Source: Spodoptera frugiperda (taxonomy: Eukaryota; Arthropoda; Insecta; Lepidoptera; Noctuidae). From it: 64,000 nucleotides of DNA. The stretch spans positions 6,634,001 through 6,698,000 of the forward strand of contig NC_064240.1 in NCBI RefSeq assembly GCF_023101765.2, given 5' to 3'. Below are positions 26,111 through 39,000 of this stretch, in pieces; position 1 is the stretch's first letter, and each line of letters starts with the position of its first letter. A program made the translations under genes and the position numbers. The notes under the pieces were generated by a model, which worked only from the letters and a program-made list of their open reading frames with translations, was not told the DNA's origin and did not search any database.

Positions 26111-28566
26111 AGTTACGGTTATATCTTTTATGCCGCAGAGATACATATAGAAATATCCATCACCTTATTTTATAAGTCCTCAGGGAAAGAAGACTGTTTC
26201 TCAGGTAAGTAGGTAGGTCGGTACTTACATAACATAAAATTAAATTATTGTTGATTTATATTACCTACCGTAGAAATCACTTGAAAGATTGCGTAAGCCA
26301 TAACAAAAATCAGTAGCAGTTGTAACAGTACCAGACCTACTAGTGAACTAACATACGTATTATATACGTATGTACATAATAATAGTTGTTACTACGTCAA
26401 GAAATACAGTTGTGTAACTGCAAAATTATAAATAAATTCTAATTATCACAAAGATTTTAGTAGACCATTATACTACCGTGTTTCATAAAGATGTTTTTAT
26501 TTAGCGTTCATTTCAAAATATATTTAAAAATTGTTATTAAATCTTTTCATCATTTCACAGCATTAAGTAACAATCTACAGTAAAGTTATAGGTTAAACTT
26601 ACAGTTATACTTTCATAGGACCTCCAAAAATACGAAGACCCGTTGTTTCCACACCTGAACCCCAAATGAGATTGCTGTACCTATAATTCGAAAATGCCGG
26701 AACAGTTGAATAACCTGCCACTGCTTCTAACTGTCTCACTGCTCTTTTCACACAGAGAAGGAGGAAAGAAACTTCGTAGTAAAACTTTACATGCTTCAGA
26801 CCATATTAGGGGTGTTAGTGTAAAATTGACGATGCATGTCGTGGTCACATGTCTTCCGACGTTAATTTCAATAAACATTTACACATACGAAACACTTCAC
26901 TCATCCCACACAGAAGTTCTTGGCGCCAGATCTAGTCTAGGCATACAGTTTAGTTTTTTTTTACCGAATTCCTTCAAATTACAAATACATTTCTCATTAC
27001 CGTGTCAATTACAAGGATGGAAGACTGTTCTGCAAACAATCTGAATTCTATTAAAGAATTGCTTTACCTACAAAAGAATTTTAGTAACAAAAAAAAGTAG
27101 TACAACTATTAAAGTTAGTAGAACAAAACGAAATGCTTTCAATTTTACTTTATGGTATCAGCTAGCGACATCTAGTGTGCGCTCAAATGGAAAGCCCTCA
27201 TTAAACAAAGGTTAAGTAAAGTTATGATAATTAAAACAAACAAATTCAGTTAAGAAAGCTTATAACACTACGTTTTTGGCATAGAAACCACATAGCCTAA
27301 GAGTGATGTAAGAGGTTTCTCCTACACGAAAAGAATATAATAAAGGTCAAGAAAAAACTAGTTTAATAAAAAAATCTGAGTCATCAGCCATACAGGAAAC
27401 GTTGGCATTCTTCTCAACGATGAAGTTCACATTGTATTGTACGCTCTCCATCTATATCTTAAAGGGCAAATAGTATTAAAATAAAAACAAAAACAAAATG
27501 AACGCAGGTGCGTAACCGGGCATCGAACTCGTAAGGTAAACTGCACATGAATAAATAAGAGAAATATGCTACCTTAAGTTTTCATTGCGAAAACCGCACT
27601 TATGATGTAGAAAATAAAGTTGTGTGTGTTATGTCAATCTTGGTTAGCATAAGTACCCATTGTATGATTGTAATGCACTAATAATGTACATAGATTTATT
27701 TTATAATATTATTTTGATGAATTAATCTGTTTTGAGTAAACTCTTTAACAAAAAGGAGGATGTTTCATTTTAATATAATAAAGACCCTTACATCTGTCTG
27801 CTTCATAAATTATGTATTGTTTAAAAATTCATTGAAATTCATAAAACTTCTTTAATGTATTATTATTTTTTGTAGTTATCGTACCATTCACAAGATTGGG
27901 AGGTACCATTCAGTACTAAGATTGTTTTTTGCTTATTTTTTACGTTAATAAAATATAAGTAAAATGTAGTTATTTTAACCGAAAAGTTTTGTTCAGCGAC
28001 TGTAAATTTAAACCACCCAACAAGCTCAATTGACATAAATAAGTACTGTAACTCTACAAGAGGAATATTAATTTAGCCTGTACATTGCCAATTTGTTCTC
28101 AAATCGGCCTTTAATTTAATTGCACGTCAAACCACTTAAAGAATATTCCATTTGAACTACGAGATTGTTCTATCACAGTTATACGGCGCAAAAACAGTGT
28201 TAATAATGACGAGCTCGTTTTTAATGGTCTTTTTGTGTATCAGTTTATCTGGACTACTGATAGGGACTAAAATAAAACACATATACGCACATACGTACAG
28301 TTATATATAAAATCACTAGTATATTTTGTAAAGGTATTATATACATTTCTGAAAAACGATTACTAAGTAATTAAAGCAATGGCCGAAACCTAATTACTCT
28401 TCACCCCATTCTCACATATTCGTTGACATTCAGAAAACATTACATGCCTCAACGAAATATAACCTCAAATTAACTTTTGACATTAATAACTTCTTTGCGT
28501 GTCCATACATAGAGAACTGCGCAAAGCCACGTAGTTTTGTTATAGCGAATTTACATATTTACGATT
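26111..28566. other. Non-coding stretch, no gene recognised
   Basis: A 10-bp-arm hairpin lies at 26351-26373. The 116-codon plus-strand frame at 26694-27044, with a 65-codon frame opposite it, has no recognisable motif and is within chance length for this much sequence. A GC-richer word near 27505-27545 faintly resembles the B-box end of a tRNA-derived SINE, but the rest of a tRNA is absent. Confidence 0.55.
26351..26373. repeat. Perfect hairpin, 10-bp arms, 3-nt loop
   Basis: ACATACGTAT (26351-26360) faces ATACGTATGT (26364-26373). It is built from alternating purine-pyrimidine steps and is probably low-complexity in origin. Confidence 0.6.
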
Positions 28567-28690
28567 GGCAACACCGCAAACCGGGCGAGACGAGACGACC
28601 GTTGGTTTGAAAAAAAAAAACTCAAGGGCACGAGTCGAGGACCCGAAGATTCTTGACCTCAAAATCGTGCGTGACTGCTCGCGTGGTAGC
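28567..28690. other. GC-richer, CpG-rich segment of unknown origin
   Basis: Against an AT-rich background this segment holds gcaaaccgggcgagacgaga, an 11-A run at 28610-28620, then gggcacgagtcgaggacccg and cgtgcgtgactgctcgcgtg. The A-run next to a GC-rich block recalls a retroposed or LINE-derived tail, or an exon or promoter. No frame, splice pair or repeat family could be assigned. Confidence 0.35.
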
Positions 28691-31600
28691 GAAATGTTTC
28701 TACCACATTACTAGAGCGTTTACCCTGTCCATCGCTCCCAAAAGACAACTGTTAAATTGGTGAATTTAATGACACTTTACTTGGGTGTGTTATACGACCT
28801 GATTTTGAAAAAGAGACCAGGTTAACGTCCCACGTGAGATATGACTGAAGTAGACCAGTGTCTCTTGGAACTAGATTAAAAAGACAGATGTTAGGTTAGA
28901 TAAAGGACTACCTACATTATTTGTATCAATTGGTGTCATCGATCAAAATATGATAGCTAAATTATATGCTAATAATAAAACATACTCTTTCTACTGTAAT
29001 ACGTAGATTATAAATTCAAAGTATGCCATCGTTTTATACTTGGATAGTTCCTATTATGGACAACTTTGAAAAAAATAAGCGAGATTTATATGAAACCTGT
29101 CTAAAAACGTGCCGTATGTTGGTGATGACGTTCTTAAACCACCTTGAGAGTACAACAGCATCTTAGAGATGAACCACCACGTGTAACGGTCAACTGTTAT
29201 GCACGATAACCATTTAACCATAAAAACGTTTATTGCAACGTTGGAAACCATTGTATGCTGAGTATAAACACAATAGAAATAAATGAGGCATACGATATAA
29301 CAACGCTTATTGTATATCTATTAATAACTGATCATTTCAACGTATTAACTGTAGATACAAAAACTTATAAAATATCTAGTAGAGAAAATATAGGTGAAAT
29401 ATATTTCTAGATTAAAAATCATTTGTTTTTGTCTCATACAAATACAAAGCCTAAGAAACATGAGTCGTGTAGAATCTTGTTTTCAAAACGAAAACTTTTT
29501 GCGGATGTTTACATTGTTTGAAAATTGAAATAAGTTTTACAATACGTCAATAAAAAGACAAATGCATTTCATTTTGCTTTTATCTGGGATGCTAAAATAC
29601 ATTCAAAAATCACATAAATAAAATATCGAAAATCACTATTCTTTTGTAAACAAACTGGAGTCAATTACTCATATTTGTGTTTACATAGGTATCTAGTAGT
29701 TTGGACAAACACAAACACGTTGTTTATTTGGCTCCAATATTCAAGAATATCAACATTTGAATAGACGCCAAATGCACATTTTGCCAAATGAAATAACAAC
29801 CCAGACGGCACTATGTAGCTCTACTCCATTCACACAGATATGTCGTCTGAAGTCTGGGACTAATTTTTCTCAATACAAACTTATTATTTTCACACCAAAA
29901 ATTTACCATTTAAGAAACATTACATCTTATTCCATTCCAACTAGACTCAAATTAGCAAATCAAGTAATTCTACAACGGCATCTATAACTTGGTTGAACTG
30001 GTTTTGCAGGCTGGTGAAAGACAAGGCAAAGGACTTGTTAGTCACAAAACATTTAGAAAATATGTTTCATGGTCTATTTTTGCTTGTTCAGTATGTGACA
30101 ATGATGAAATAGTACAACTGACCCGTCACCAGAACACTACGAAAATAATCGGAATTTGTTACAGATATTTGACAGTAATAAATAGTTCTAGGTAACAATT
30201 GGAACTAACCAGTCTATAACACAATTATGTATTAGACTCGTAAAATAAATGCCAAGTCGAGTGTTTATGACCTAAAACAAATTTCAAAACATTACTATGG
30301 CCGATAATTTCCAAATCGAAGTCCTGACATTATCTAAATCCGTTCTAGATCAAAGTTAGCTCAGCAATGCAACTGAAGATCGTAAAGTAAAACCACTACG
30401 TCGATTACTTTCATCTACTGAAGCAATTATACTAACCGCCAGATAACATAAAACGAGTATCGGATTAGCATTCGAAATGTTACATGGTCAACGATGTTTT
30501 GATAATAAATCTTTTCGTATCATTTTCGTTTCTTTCTCAAAAGTCATTCAATAACCATTGATCAATCTGATCTTCACAATATATTATTTTTATTACGCAT
30601 ACTTATCTTTCTTTTAGACCAGGTTAACGTTCAGATAATCCAGTTACATCACATTGACGTCATATTAAAATGTTACCCTCAAAAGAAATGGGTCATTCCG
30701 TTTTCGCGTTCTACGTCAAACATCGATTTTGCGATAGATATCGACCGTTTTATGTTTTCAATTGCTTTTAAATGATTCAATGGAATATGAACTTTATTGA
30801 CAACGAAAAAATAGCCAGTGTATGAGTGCATTTGACAATTGAAATAAAGGAGCGTTTTGATCTTTGAAACGATAATATTAATTTTGTATTTCACAAAAGA
30901 ATTGTTGTAAGTGCGAAAAGTTGGTTACTAGGTCACCTTTTTAGCAGTATACATTAAAGGTAATTGGATATTGGGCACGTCAGTTTTCGTTCTAATTCAC
31001 GAATGTTCTCAGAAGTCGATACTAAGATCATTTTGGTTGAAAATAGAGTTTTGAGAAATGTTAAATATTTAACGATGCGAAATATTAAAGAATTGACGTC
31101 GACACGAACTTGGCCAAAAGTTGAAGTAGCCAAGATTGCTAGAGTATGAAGACGTACCTAGCTGTTTATTGAACTTGCAGTGAAATTTATTGCACCAAAA
31201 CCGGTTCTGATGCTATTACGGCTGAACACGTTTTGCTAATGAAATTATAGTTAAAAAAGTCAACGACCTAGTTTCCACATAGAACAATAAATATCTACAT
31301 TACGAATATATTAATTCAATTACTCATTATGATAATCAAAGTATTAAAACAGATTTTAACGTATCAATAGTATGTTGGCGCCAACAATTAATCTTCAAAT
31401 CTAATCTAAAATACAATATTGGAGGGGGGAATGCTAAGACGTATCTTAGTTCCGCGATAAAACTGTGTCCCAGATCAGAATGTGATAAATTTTAACCATG
31501 GACTATTTTTTATAAGTGATAATATGTGTATCATTACAAGGAATATTTGCCAATGAAATTGTAAAATCACTTTAAGTTTGACAAATATTGGAAAGTAGAG

Positions 31601-32865
31601 ACAGTTTAACAACTATCCAGTTTAGTACATGTAAAATATCTTAGTATAAAAGCGTAAATGATAGTAAAAAGAAAAATATATGGCACAACATCAAATAGTA
31701 TATTTCCATTAAAAGATCTCCATCTAAAGCGTTCTCGAAAGATACGCGGAAATCAGCAGTAAGACAAATGAACATTTTTATTACAACTTGGTAACAGATT
31801 ACATCACAAAGATAGCTACGATATAGTTAGACAATAGGTATTTAAACTAAACCAGCCAGTTACCAAGGGCGATATAAAACTGGTGATATGCCAAGCCATT
31901 CAATTTTATGTCACTTACGCAAGATACCTACTGAACACCCCCGAAGATGTCATCTTACGTGTTTTAGTTACAAAATTATTTTAATAATTTAGCAGAGAAT
32001 GAGACATTGAGAACTGTCGCAGTTATTATGAAGGATGAAATTATTTTACGCTGTATTTTTGTTGTTTTAAGATGTTTAAATAGAAATTATTATTTGAGGA
32101 AAATACTAACAGAAATCTGTTACTATTTTGTAACATTTATATCACAAAAGTTCGTAAAAATGTCTCGTAGTGACTTCTAAATTGACTCGATATTATTTCC
32201 TAGTTTGCTTCTACTTCAAACGTTCGTCGTAGTTTAGGGTAAATTGATTGAACGTGTTTAATAAATGGGTATGTACGTAATTATAGCCAGACCTTCAATA
32301 CGCCCAAGGTTTGTCGGACAATGTTCTGTACTAGTTACATAACGTTTCCACGTGGAAACAAAATTTATAGCCTATTGACCGTTTTGCTGGCACCTCAGTA
32401 ATTTATGGTTCAATTTCCTCGTTTTTCTATTTGTTTCCTCTAGTGATAAAAGTATATTTATTTATAGTAACGTAGCCGTACATATTTTAACACTAATCGG
32501 CGTAACGAACTCTGCCCTCCCGCACATACGTTTGCTGTTACCATGTGGCCACTAAGGTCGTCTGTCGGTCGTCTTACAGCGGTATTTGATGGGTTATCAT
32601 CTTACGGGCATTATAAACTTTATCCCGTCACATTAAAAGATATCACCATTTGTATAAACCAATGTCTGTTGGTATCAAATGGACAAAAGATTATTAAACA
32701 AACTCAGATTAATGTTTCGACTATCGTGCTCTTTTTTACTCAATAAATTACTGTTTACCGTCTCACACGTCAAACAGAATGACTTCTGTTTGAACAGATG
32801 TTAAAAGCAACGAAGGTTAAAATTGGAAAATATTAAATACACGTAACGTTCACTCAAGTAATGTT
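28691..32865. other. Non-coding stretch, no gene recognised
   Basis: Items seen: a full CRE octamer at 30655-30662, a 14-bp palindrome TGTTGGCGCCAACA at 31373-31386, and a 10-bp-arm hairpin at 32770-32793. A 68-codon plus-strand frame at 29989-30195 follows an acceptor-like ttttgcag (30002-30009) and ends at AGGTAA, but it has no motif and I do not call it. Confidence 0.55.
32770..32793. repeat. Perfect hairpin, 10-bp arms, 4-nt loop
   Basis: TCAAACAGAA (32770-32779) faces TTCTGTTTGA (32784-32793). It lies 80 bp upstream of the exon-like segment. No function is evident. Confidence 0.55.
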
Positions 32866-32871
32866 TTGCAG

Positions 32872-33007
32872 ACGAGGAATAAATTGTTATACTTTATAGT
32901 AAATTCGTTAATAAACTATTCTGGTAAACAAAAACAGCACTCAAAATCTGAAGAGATCCATAACAGAATGGGTAAAGAAGTGATGTATTCTTCCGCAAGG
33001 AACGGAG
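32872..33007 (+). CDS. Exon-like segment (speculative internal exon)
   Basis: A 3' splice-site word tgttttgcag ends at 32871 and a strong donor, GAG|GTGAGT, begins at 33008. The 136 bp between them are open in one frame, giving a hydrophilic Lys/Ser/Glu-rich peptide (for example KQKQHSKSEEIHNRMGKE). The other two frames hit stops early. I recognise no family. The polypyrimidine tract is weak, no partner exon was found, and pairs like this arise by chance in long introns. It is an alternative-exon candidate only. Confidence 0.12.
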
Positions 33008-33013
33008 GTGAGT

Positions 33014-36000
33014 ATCATCACGGTTCGCCTTTAAAGACCATAAATCTTAGTAATAATGGGCCTTATACATCCGCCTTACGTTCTACCAAGAACGAACCGT
33101 TGTTCTTACAGAGTACCTAGGATGTAATATTAAGATAGACGTATTATTTACCTGCACCAATATAGAGAAGTATAAGACTGGAAGGTTCTTATCCAAGACC
33201 TAAAATGGAATACGTTTCGTTCATCCATCCCATGTAGTTGTTTACTATTGAAGTCACTCTAGAATTATTCGGCTTGGCTTTTGCACATACTGTGTAGATA
33301 CTAAAAAAGTATAAACTGAACCATGTTTGTTATCCTAATTTAAATTAATAACGCGGAAAGAGTCTGTATTGTGTTGCCATTAACTTCTCCCCGACAAGAG
33401 ATTTAGAAGTTCGTAATAAATTACAAGTAATCGTTTGAACTGTATAATAAAAGTGTTACGACAACCACATTATGAATCTAGGTTATTAAAACTCGAGTAC
33501 GAGGCTTTGTATACTATTTGTAAATGTTTATTTGAAATTAAAAGTGAAATGATCTCTTCCGCATACAATCTTAGTATTGCTGTTACTAATTTCTCAAGTA
33601 AACTTGAGCTTGTTTTTTTTCTTTGTAAGAGTAAACAATTGTCTGTTGTTTTTGAGTTTTGTAAGAATATAGGAACACGATGAGATGTACTTTTTGTAAA
33701 TTTAGATCATTGTGTAAATCTAGATTTTGAGTTTCCGTTTATTTAAATAGAACAAATAAAATAGCATTAAAATGCATAATTTACATAAATTTTTCACTTT
33801 ATGAATTCGTGCTAGAACTGTTATTATTGGCAAGTTTAGTTTAAAATAATTATTATCGTGACTTTTCATAAATAATAACCAGAAATTACATGTCGCAGCA
33901 TTTCCTCACAGTTATATAAGTTTCATGATAAAAAATAAACGGTAAAATGACAATCATAAATAGTTTTAATTGGAGTACATACTATGTTCTTTGTCAAGCA
34001 AAAATGAATGTTACGTACAAAGACATAGAGATAAATAACGTTTCCATAGTTTTTTATAATAATAAATACACGTGTAAATGAGAACGTGCCAATTGTGATA
34101 AAAGTAGTGTTTAAATATTGTATCCTTGTGGCGACACGCGATCGTTAGCAAGAATGTATATGTACATATTCAGGATATAGAAATTAACTTAATGTAGGTA
34201 TAATAAGTGGCCAGATAAATGAGATTGCATAAAGAACACAAAAAAATTATTCTTCTGTGTAAAAAGTTGTTGTAGCGAAACATGGTTGGCGTCGTCTAAA
34301 AGGCGTAATATATTTTTTTGTAACTTAAAATTAATATTATCAAGCGAAAATAAAGAAAAATACTATTACCACTGTCAAATGATTGCTTGAATTCTGAATA
34401 GGAAAGATTTTTTTCCCACACAACAGGTACAAGTCCTCAAATATTTGTAAAGTGTTCATTATATTTGCACAAAACATTCGACAAATCATGTACCTATTTA
34501 TTTTGGCTGCGAAAGTGTATAACGGTTCTCTGTGTGTGTTCAAATTATTTATTATCACAACATCTAGAACAAGTTTCATCATTATTCATTAATTTTCCAT
34601 ATTCAAGTTATTAAGGCAATTGGCACCAACTTTATTTTGACTGCAACCGAGATTCAATATCAATTAATTGAAAACCACGTTTTACGTCCACGTGCCTCTC
34701 GATTTGAAGATTTCCATCAGAAATTATGTGATGAATAATTTATAGCACCATTTGGAGGGATGTCAACTTTCTTTGTGACCAATCGAAGACTGTTATCGAA
34801 TATTCGATCGAATACCTATTTATAGTCAGAAATGGTCGAATAAATTTTACGTAGTAGATAAAGGTGGGCGTTAAATGTATGGAGACATTGAAATCCGAGA
34901 TCGAAATAGACTTCATTCAAATATTTTAAATAGTAAATTTGTAATATGTTGTTATAGAATTACCTAGAGTAGGTAGAAAACTTCACTTATATTCAACTAT
35001 GAAGTAGGTACGTACCTATCTTTTAAATTATATTAACGTTATGAGCATTATGGTCCTCACACAAAATATTTGCAGTCACAATAGTCCATTACGCCATAAC
35101 ACATTCACGACACGATGTATTTAATATCGAAGGCATGTAGCAACAATACAACATTGTGTTTTATTATTATTTTGACTTTTGCAACGGTAAAATTTACCGT
35201 TTTCTCTAAATTATCATTTTAAAACCGGCACAACGGCCATTTTCTTCAACTACGTTTCATTTTATACATTTCATTAGTTGTTGTCGTATATTGAATAGGC
35301 TATAGGTATTCCTTTTCTAAAACTATTGATTTCAGTCTCATACATTATTAAATAGTATTTTGTTCTTGTATTGGCGTCGACGCGTACTAGTCTATAGAGG
35401 TCAGATGTCCGCAGACTGTCCTCATTCCGCCCGCTTCAACATTAAATTTAAATCATGCCTTGAACTTGAACTAAACTCGAAGTAAAGATTACAAACATTA
35501 ATAGTAACTGTTGTTTGTAGTAAATAACAAACGTAAATACTTGAGTAAATAAAGCGGCTACTTATCTTACTCAATCAAACAGTTAACACTTGAAATATTA
35601 TAGGTAATCGTATTAAATAAGTGGATTGATATAATTAGTGTACAGCGTAGTAATCGTTCTAAAGAAACTTCGAGAAGAAAAGTTGGTAATTCATTTCAGT
35701 GGTCGCCATTATGTCTCAGCGTCAGACAAAGTTCTCATCTGCCACCTCCGAGTTCAGAGATACAAATACATTGTCTCTGTCAAAGTTTTTATAAATAATC
35801 GTAATAACAATGAATCAAATCTCATACGATATGACGTCGATTATAAAACTATCAACGTTGAATACACAAATTTTACCACGAGACGGTTGGAAAAGTCTGG
35901 AAAGCGTCGGTCTACATTCACATCAAACGTATTAAAAGAGGCGATGAAACACCTCTGTCACTTATCTTATGTATATTTAGGCTAACGTGGCGCGATCATC

Positions 36001-39000
36001 GGTGTACGTTTATTTAATCTTTGCAAAATGAATTATTGGTATGACGTCTAACAAACTTATTTATTTTAAAAATACAGCAGTCGTATCAGACTGTCTGGCG
36101 AACTGGGGTCTGCGGGAATTGGTGAGAAGTGACATGTCCAATCAAATATAAAGACCTACTCCGAATATTTCTTGGAAACACTTCAATGGTCTCATTTTTT
36201 TAAGATTTTCACCCAAAAGTATATAGGTTATTTTGACGTTTATTGCTTATGTTTGTAAATCATAAGATTTTCTAAGTAAATACGTAAATCTACAAGGATA
36301 TTAATGTAGTAGAAATCTGTTTGATCCTAAGTTTATTCACCCGGAGAATACGCTATGTTTTATGTCATTATCTTCAGTTAATATTGACATAAATAAATTA
36401 ATAATGCCTTAGTCTACAAGCTAATGTTAGCTGAAGAAAGTGTTGTTTACGGAAGTCTTAGCGAAGGAAGTGAAACTCGTTGCTTTAGATAGTAAATCTT
36501 CTAATAACTACTCACTATGTCTAATGATTATGATCTTGTACAATAAACAATAATATTATGCAAAGGTTTAATAAATTGTTGTTTTATGGATGGAAATTAT
36601 TGTAAGGAAATTAAATGAAAGTAGGAACCAAATTGAAATATTAATGTAATCGATACGTAATACACTGAAAAGGTAGAAATTGAAATATACGATATCAATG
36701 TTAGGCACAATTATTGGACTCCATACTACGTAGATGACAATTAAAAAAATCGAAGAACCCTATAAAATTTTGATCAGTAATTATTGAGAACTTTAAAATT
36801 GAACATATCACTTCTGACTCAGGAGTTGTATTGCATACACTCAACCAACAGTGAGTCATCATAAGCAAGTATTCCAAATTAATACAAGTTCCTCATTTCG
36901 TAACAATTAATTATAAAAAAGTTGACTGTACTTCAGCCGAGTCTACGTCGTAGCAACCCAATTATCCAACTAGTGTTAAACATACAAAAACGCAATTAAT
37001 TTAATGATAATTAAAAACTGGAAAGGTTTTTAACCCGACACGGTTCGGTTTTATTTTAGACAGTCATTAACGTGCGATAACGTTTAATTTATCCATATTT
37101 CGTGTGAAAAGCCAATAGCTAAGTAAAGGTAATTTATCAGTATTTTTTACGGTATTACAAAGTAGCGTTGAAAATTGTGGCGCTATTATAATGATCATAT
37201 AAGTGTATTGACTACTTCGTCTTTCGACTTAAATAAATAAATAATAACTTTATTAGCAGCTTTATATTTTTTTAGATAGGTAAATGAGTTTCTTAGAATC
37301 TAAAACCATGCTATTTATTGTAAAAAATCACTTTCGATCTTACTTTTGTTATGGGTGTCGGTACATACCCTATTTGTAAAATTATCCTATTTTGAAATAG
37401 GTACCTATTAACTAGATCGTATTCCTATTTTCAACATTCCTGGAAACTATTTTGGTAAGAGAATATAAATTAAATGCTTTCAAGTGTAAACATGTATAAA
37501 TACAATTAAATTTACGATCGTGTACTAAATTAAAGGAGTCGGGAAAGCTCCTTTATACCATATGTACGTGTTTGAAGGTTGAATATGCATTCGCAAGTAC
37601 GAGACAGCTCGTCTGCTTCGAATCTCGTAGTAATTCCTGTTTATGTAGCTATGAAAATCGTGTTCATGATTCATGACTAATTCGTTTACGGTCACGTTTA
37701 CATAGATACTATATTTATTTACATAAATTATTATTAACTCACCTAGAAGTTAATAAGAGAAACACGGAAAAGGGCAAATAAAATAATACAACTTGTGCAA
37801 TAGTGATTTTCCGAGGAAATGCTTAATACAAAGGCTTGACTCATCATTCAACAACTTATGGTCTAAGTAGCTTTAATGGCTGCCATTTAGGGAACAAAAG
37901 GATATGCCTTATCATTTTCCTTGATGACAAAGAGGATATGATTTCCCAACGTGTGTTTCATACCAAAAAAATATTCTTAGTATCCTAAGTAGATTAAGCA
38001 AAAATGTATACATTGTATTTCGTAACAACTCACATCAGATTCCCGTAAACTAACCGTAACTGCGATGTTGGCACACAAAAAGCATAAATCAAATTCGAAA
38101 AAAACTTAGCACCAATAGATCCAGCACTATTTGTGCATGTGGAACACATCAGACGTCCAATCGTTACGATCAAAGATGCAGCTAATTCGGGCACGTTACC
38201 AATCTGATTCGTAAATCCATCACATCGATTACTATAATCGATTACAAATCAAATGCAACTGACCAACTTTCGATGCCGATTCATCAAATCGAATGTTTTG
38301 TGTTTGCGAGTTTGTTCACCTGTTTGTTTGTGTGTCTCGTTGGAGTTCAGTGACTCACAATAAAACGGTCCTCTCGTTAATTTCGTACACGGACACATTT
38401 GGAACGATCTTAGTCTTGGCTGTCTTAAGACCTATCTCTCTCTTGTTTTATAGCAGTCTTCCATTTCTGTGTCATAATGCGCACCTTTATGTCGGAAAGT
38501 CATTACTCCTCAACCTTTGCTTACAACGCCTGTACCCAATAAACATAAATATTTTACTTTATATGAATAACAATTTAGAACGGGTCGGTTTGATCGGCAT
38601 CTTCAACTAACATTTCAAAACAAAATTGTAAACACAAACACATTATCGTAGATAAAACGGAAAAATTTAAAATGTCTGTAAATATTTTTTGTATTTTTGA
38701 TCTGCTGCGAACAATAATGCTATGGTTGCTGTCTAATCAGTCAAGAAAATCAAGATCAATACCGAAATAGACAATAATTCAAACAAGAATGTGCAATAAA
38801 CGCTAATGTTTCAATGTAGGATTACAACTGTAGTCAATCACCATGTTTCTCACCTTCGTGTGAAATAAATATTTACTTTTATATCAAAACGTTTCTTCAG
38901 AAGTTTTGTGTTGCGCAAAAGCAACAAAATTAATGGAACTGATTCTTTCTTACTCTGAAAAATACCGTCTAATCACAGTGTAAACGATGACTTAACTTTC

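Noticed and set aside
26105..26210. Two perfect CAGGTAAGT donors as evidence of exons
   Set aside because: The first sits at the edge of a family B repeat and neither has an upstream acceptor with an open frame. Donor words are frequent in 64 kb.
26694..27044. 116-codon plus-strand open frame
   Set aside because: Length is within chance expectation for 64 kb at this GC content, there are no motifs, and there is an overlapping open frame on the opposite strand.
27505..27545. tRNA-like B-box word (gggcatcgaactcg, minus strand)
   Set aside because: No A box, acceptor stem or anticodon arm can be built around it. At most it is the scrap of a tRNA-derived SINE.
34795..35018. 14-bp palindromes as protein-binding operators
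   Set aside because: About four perfect 14-bp palindromes are expected by chance in 64 kb, and no context supports function.
35638..35985. 115-codon open frame
   Set aside because: It starts at GTG, not usable as an ordinary eukaryotic start. No recognised domain and no supported splice acceptor at its beginning.
38293..38610. 105-codon ATG frame rich in hydrophobic residues
   Set aside because: About four frames of this size are expected by chance, and the composition reflects T-rich codons. No family resemblance.
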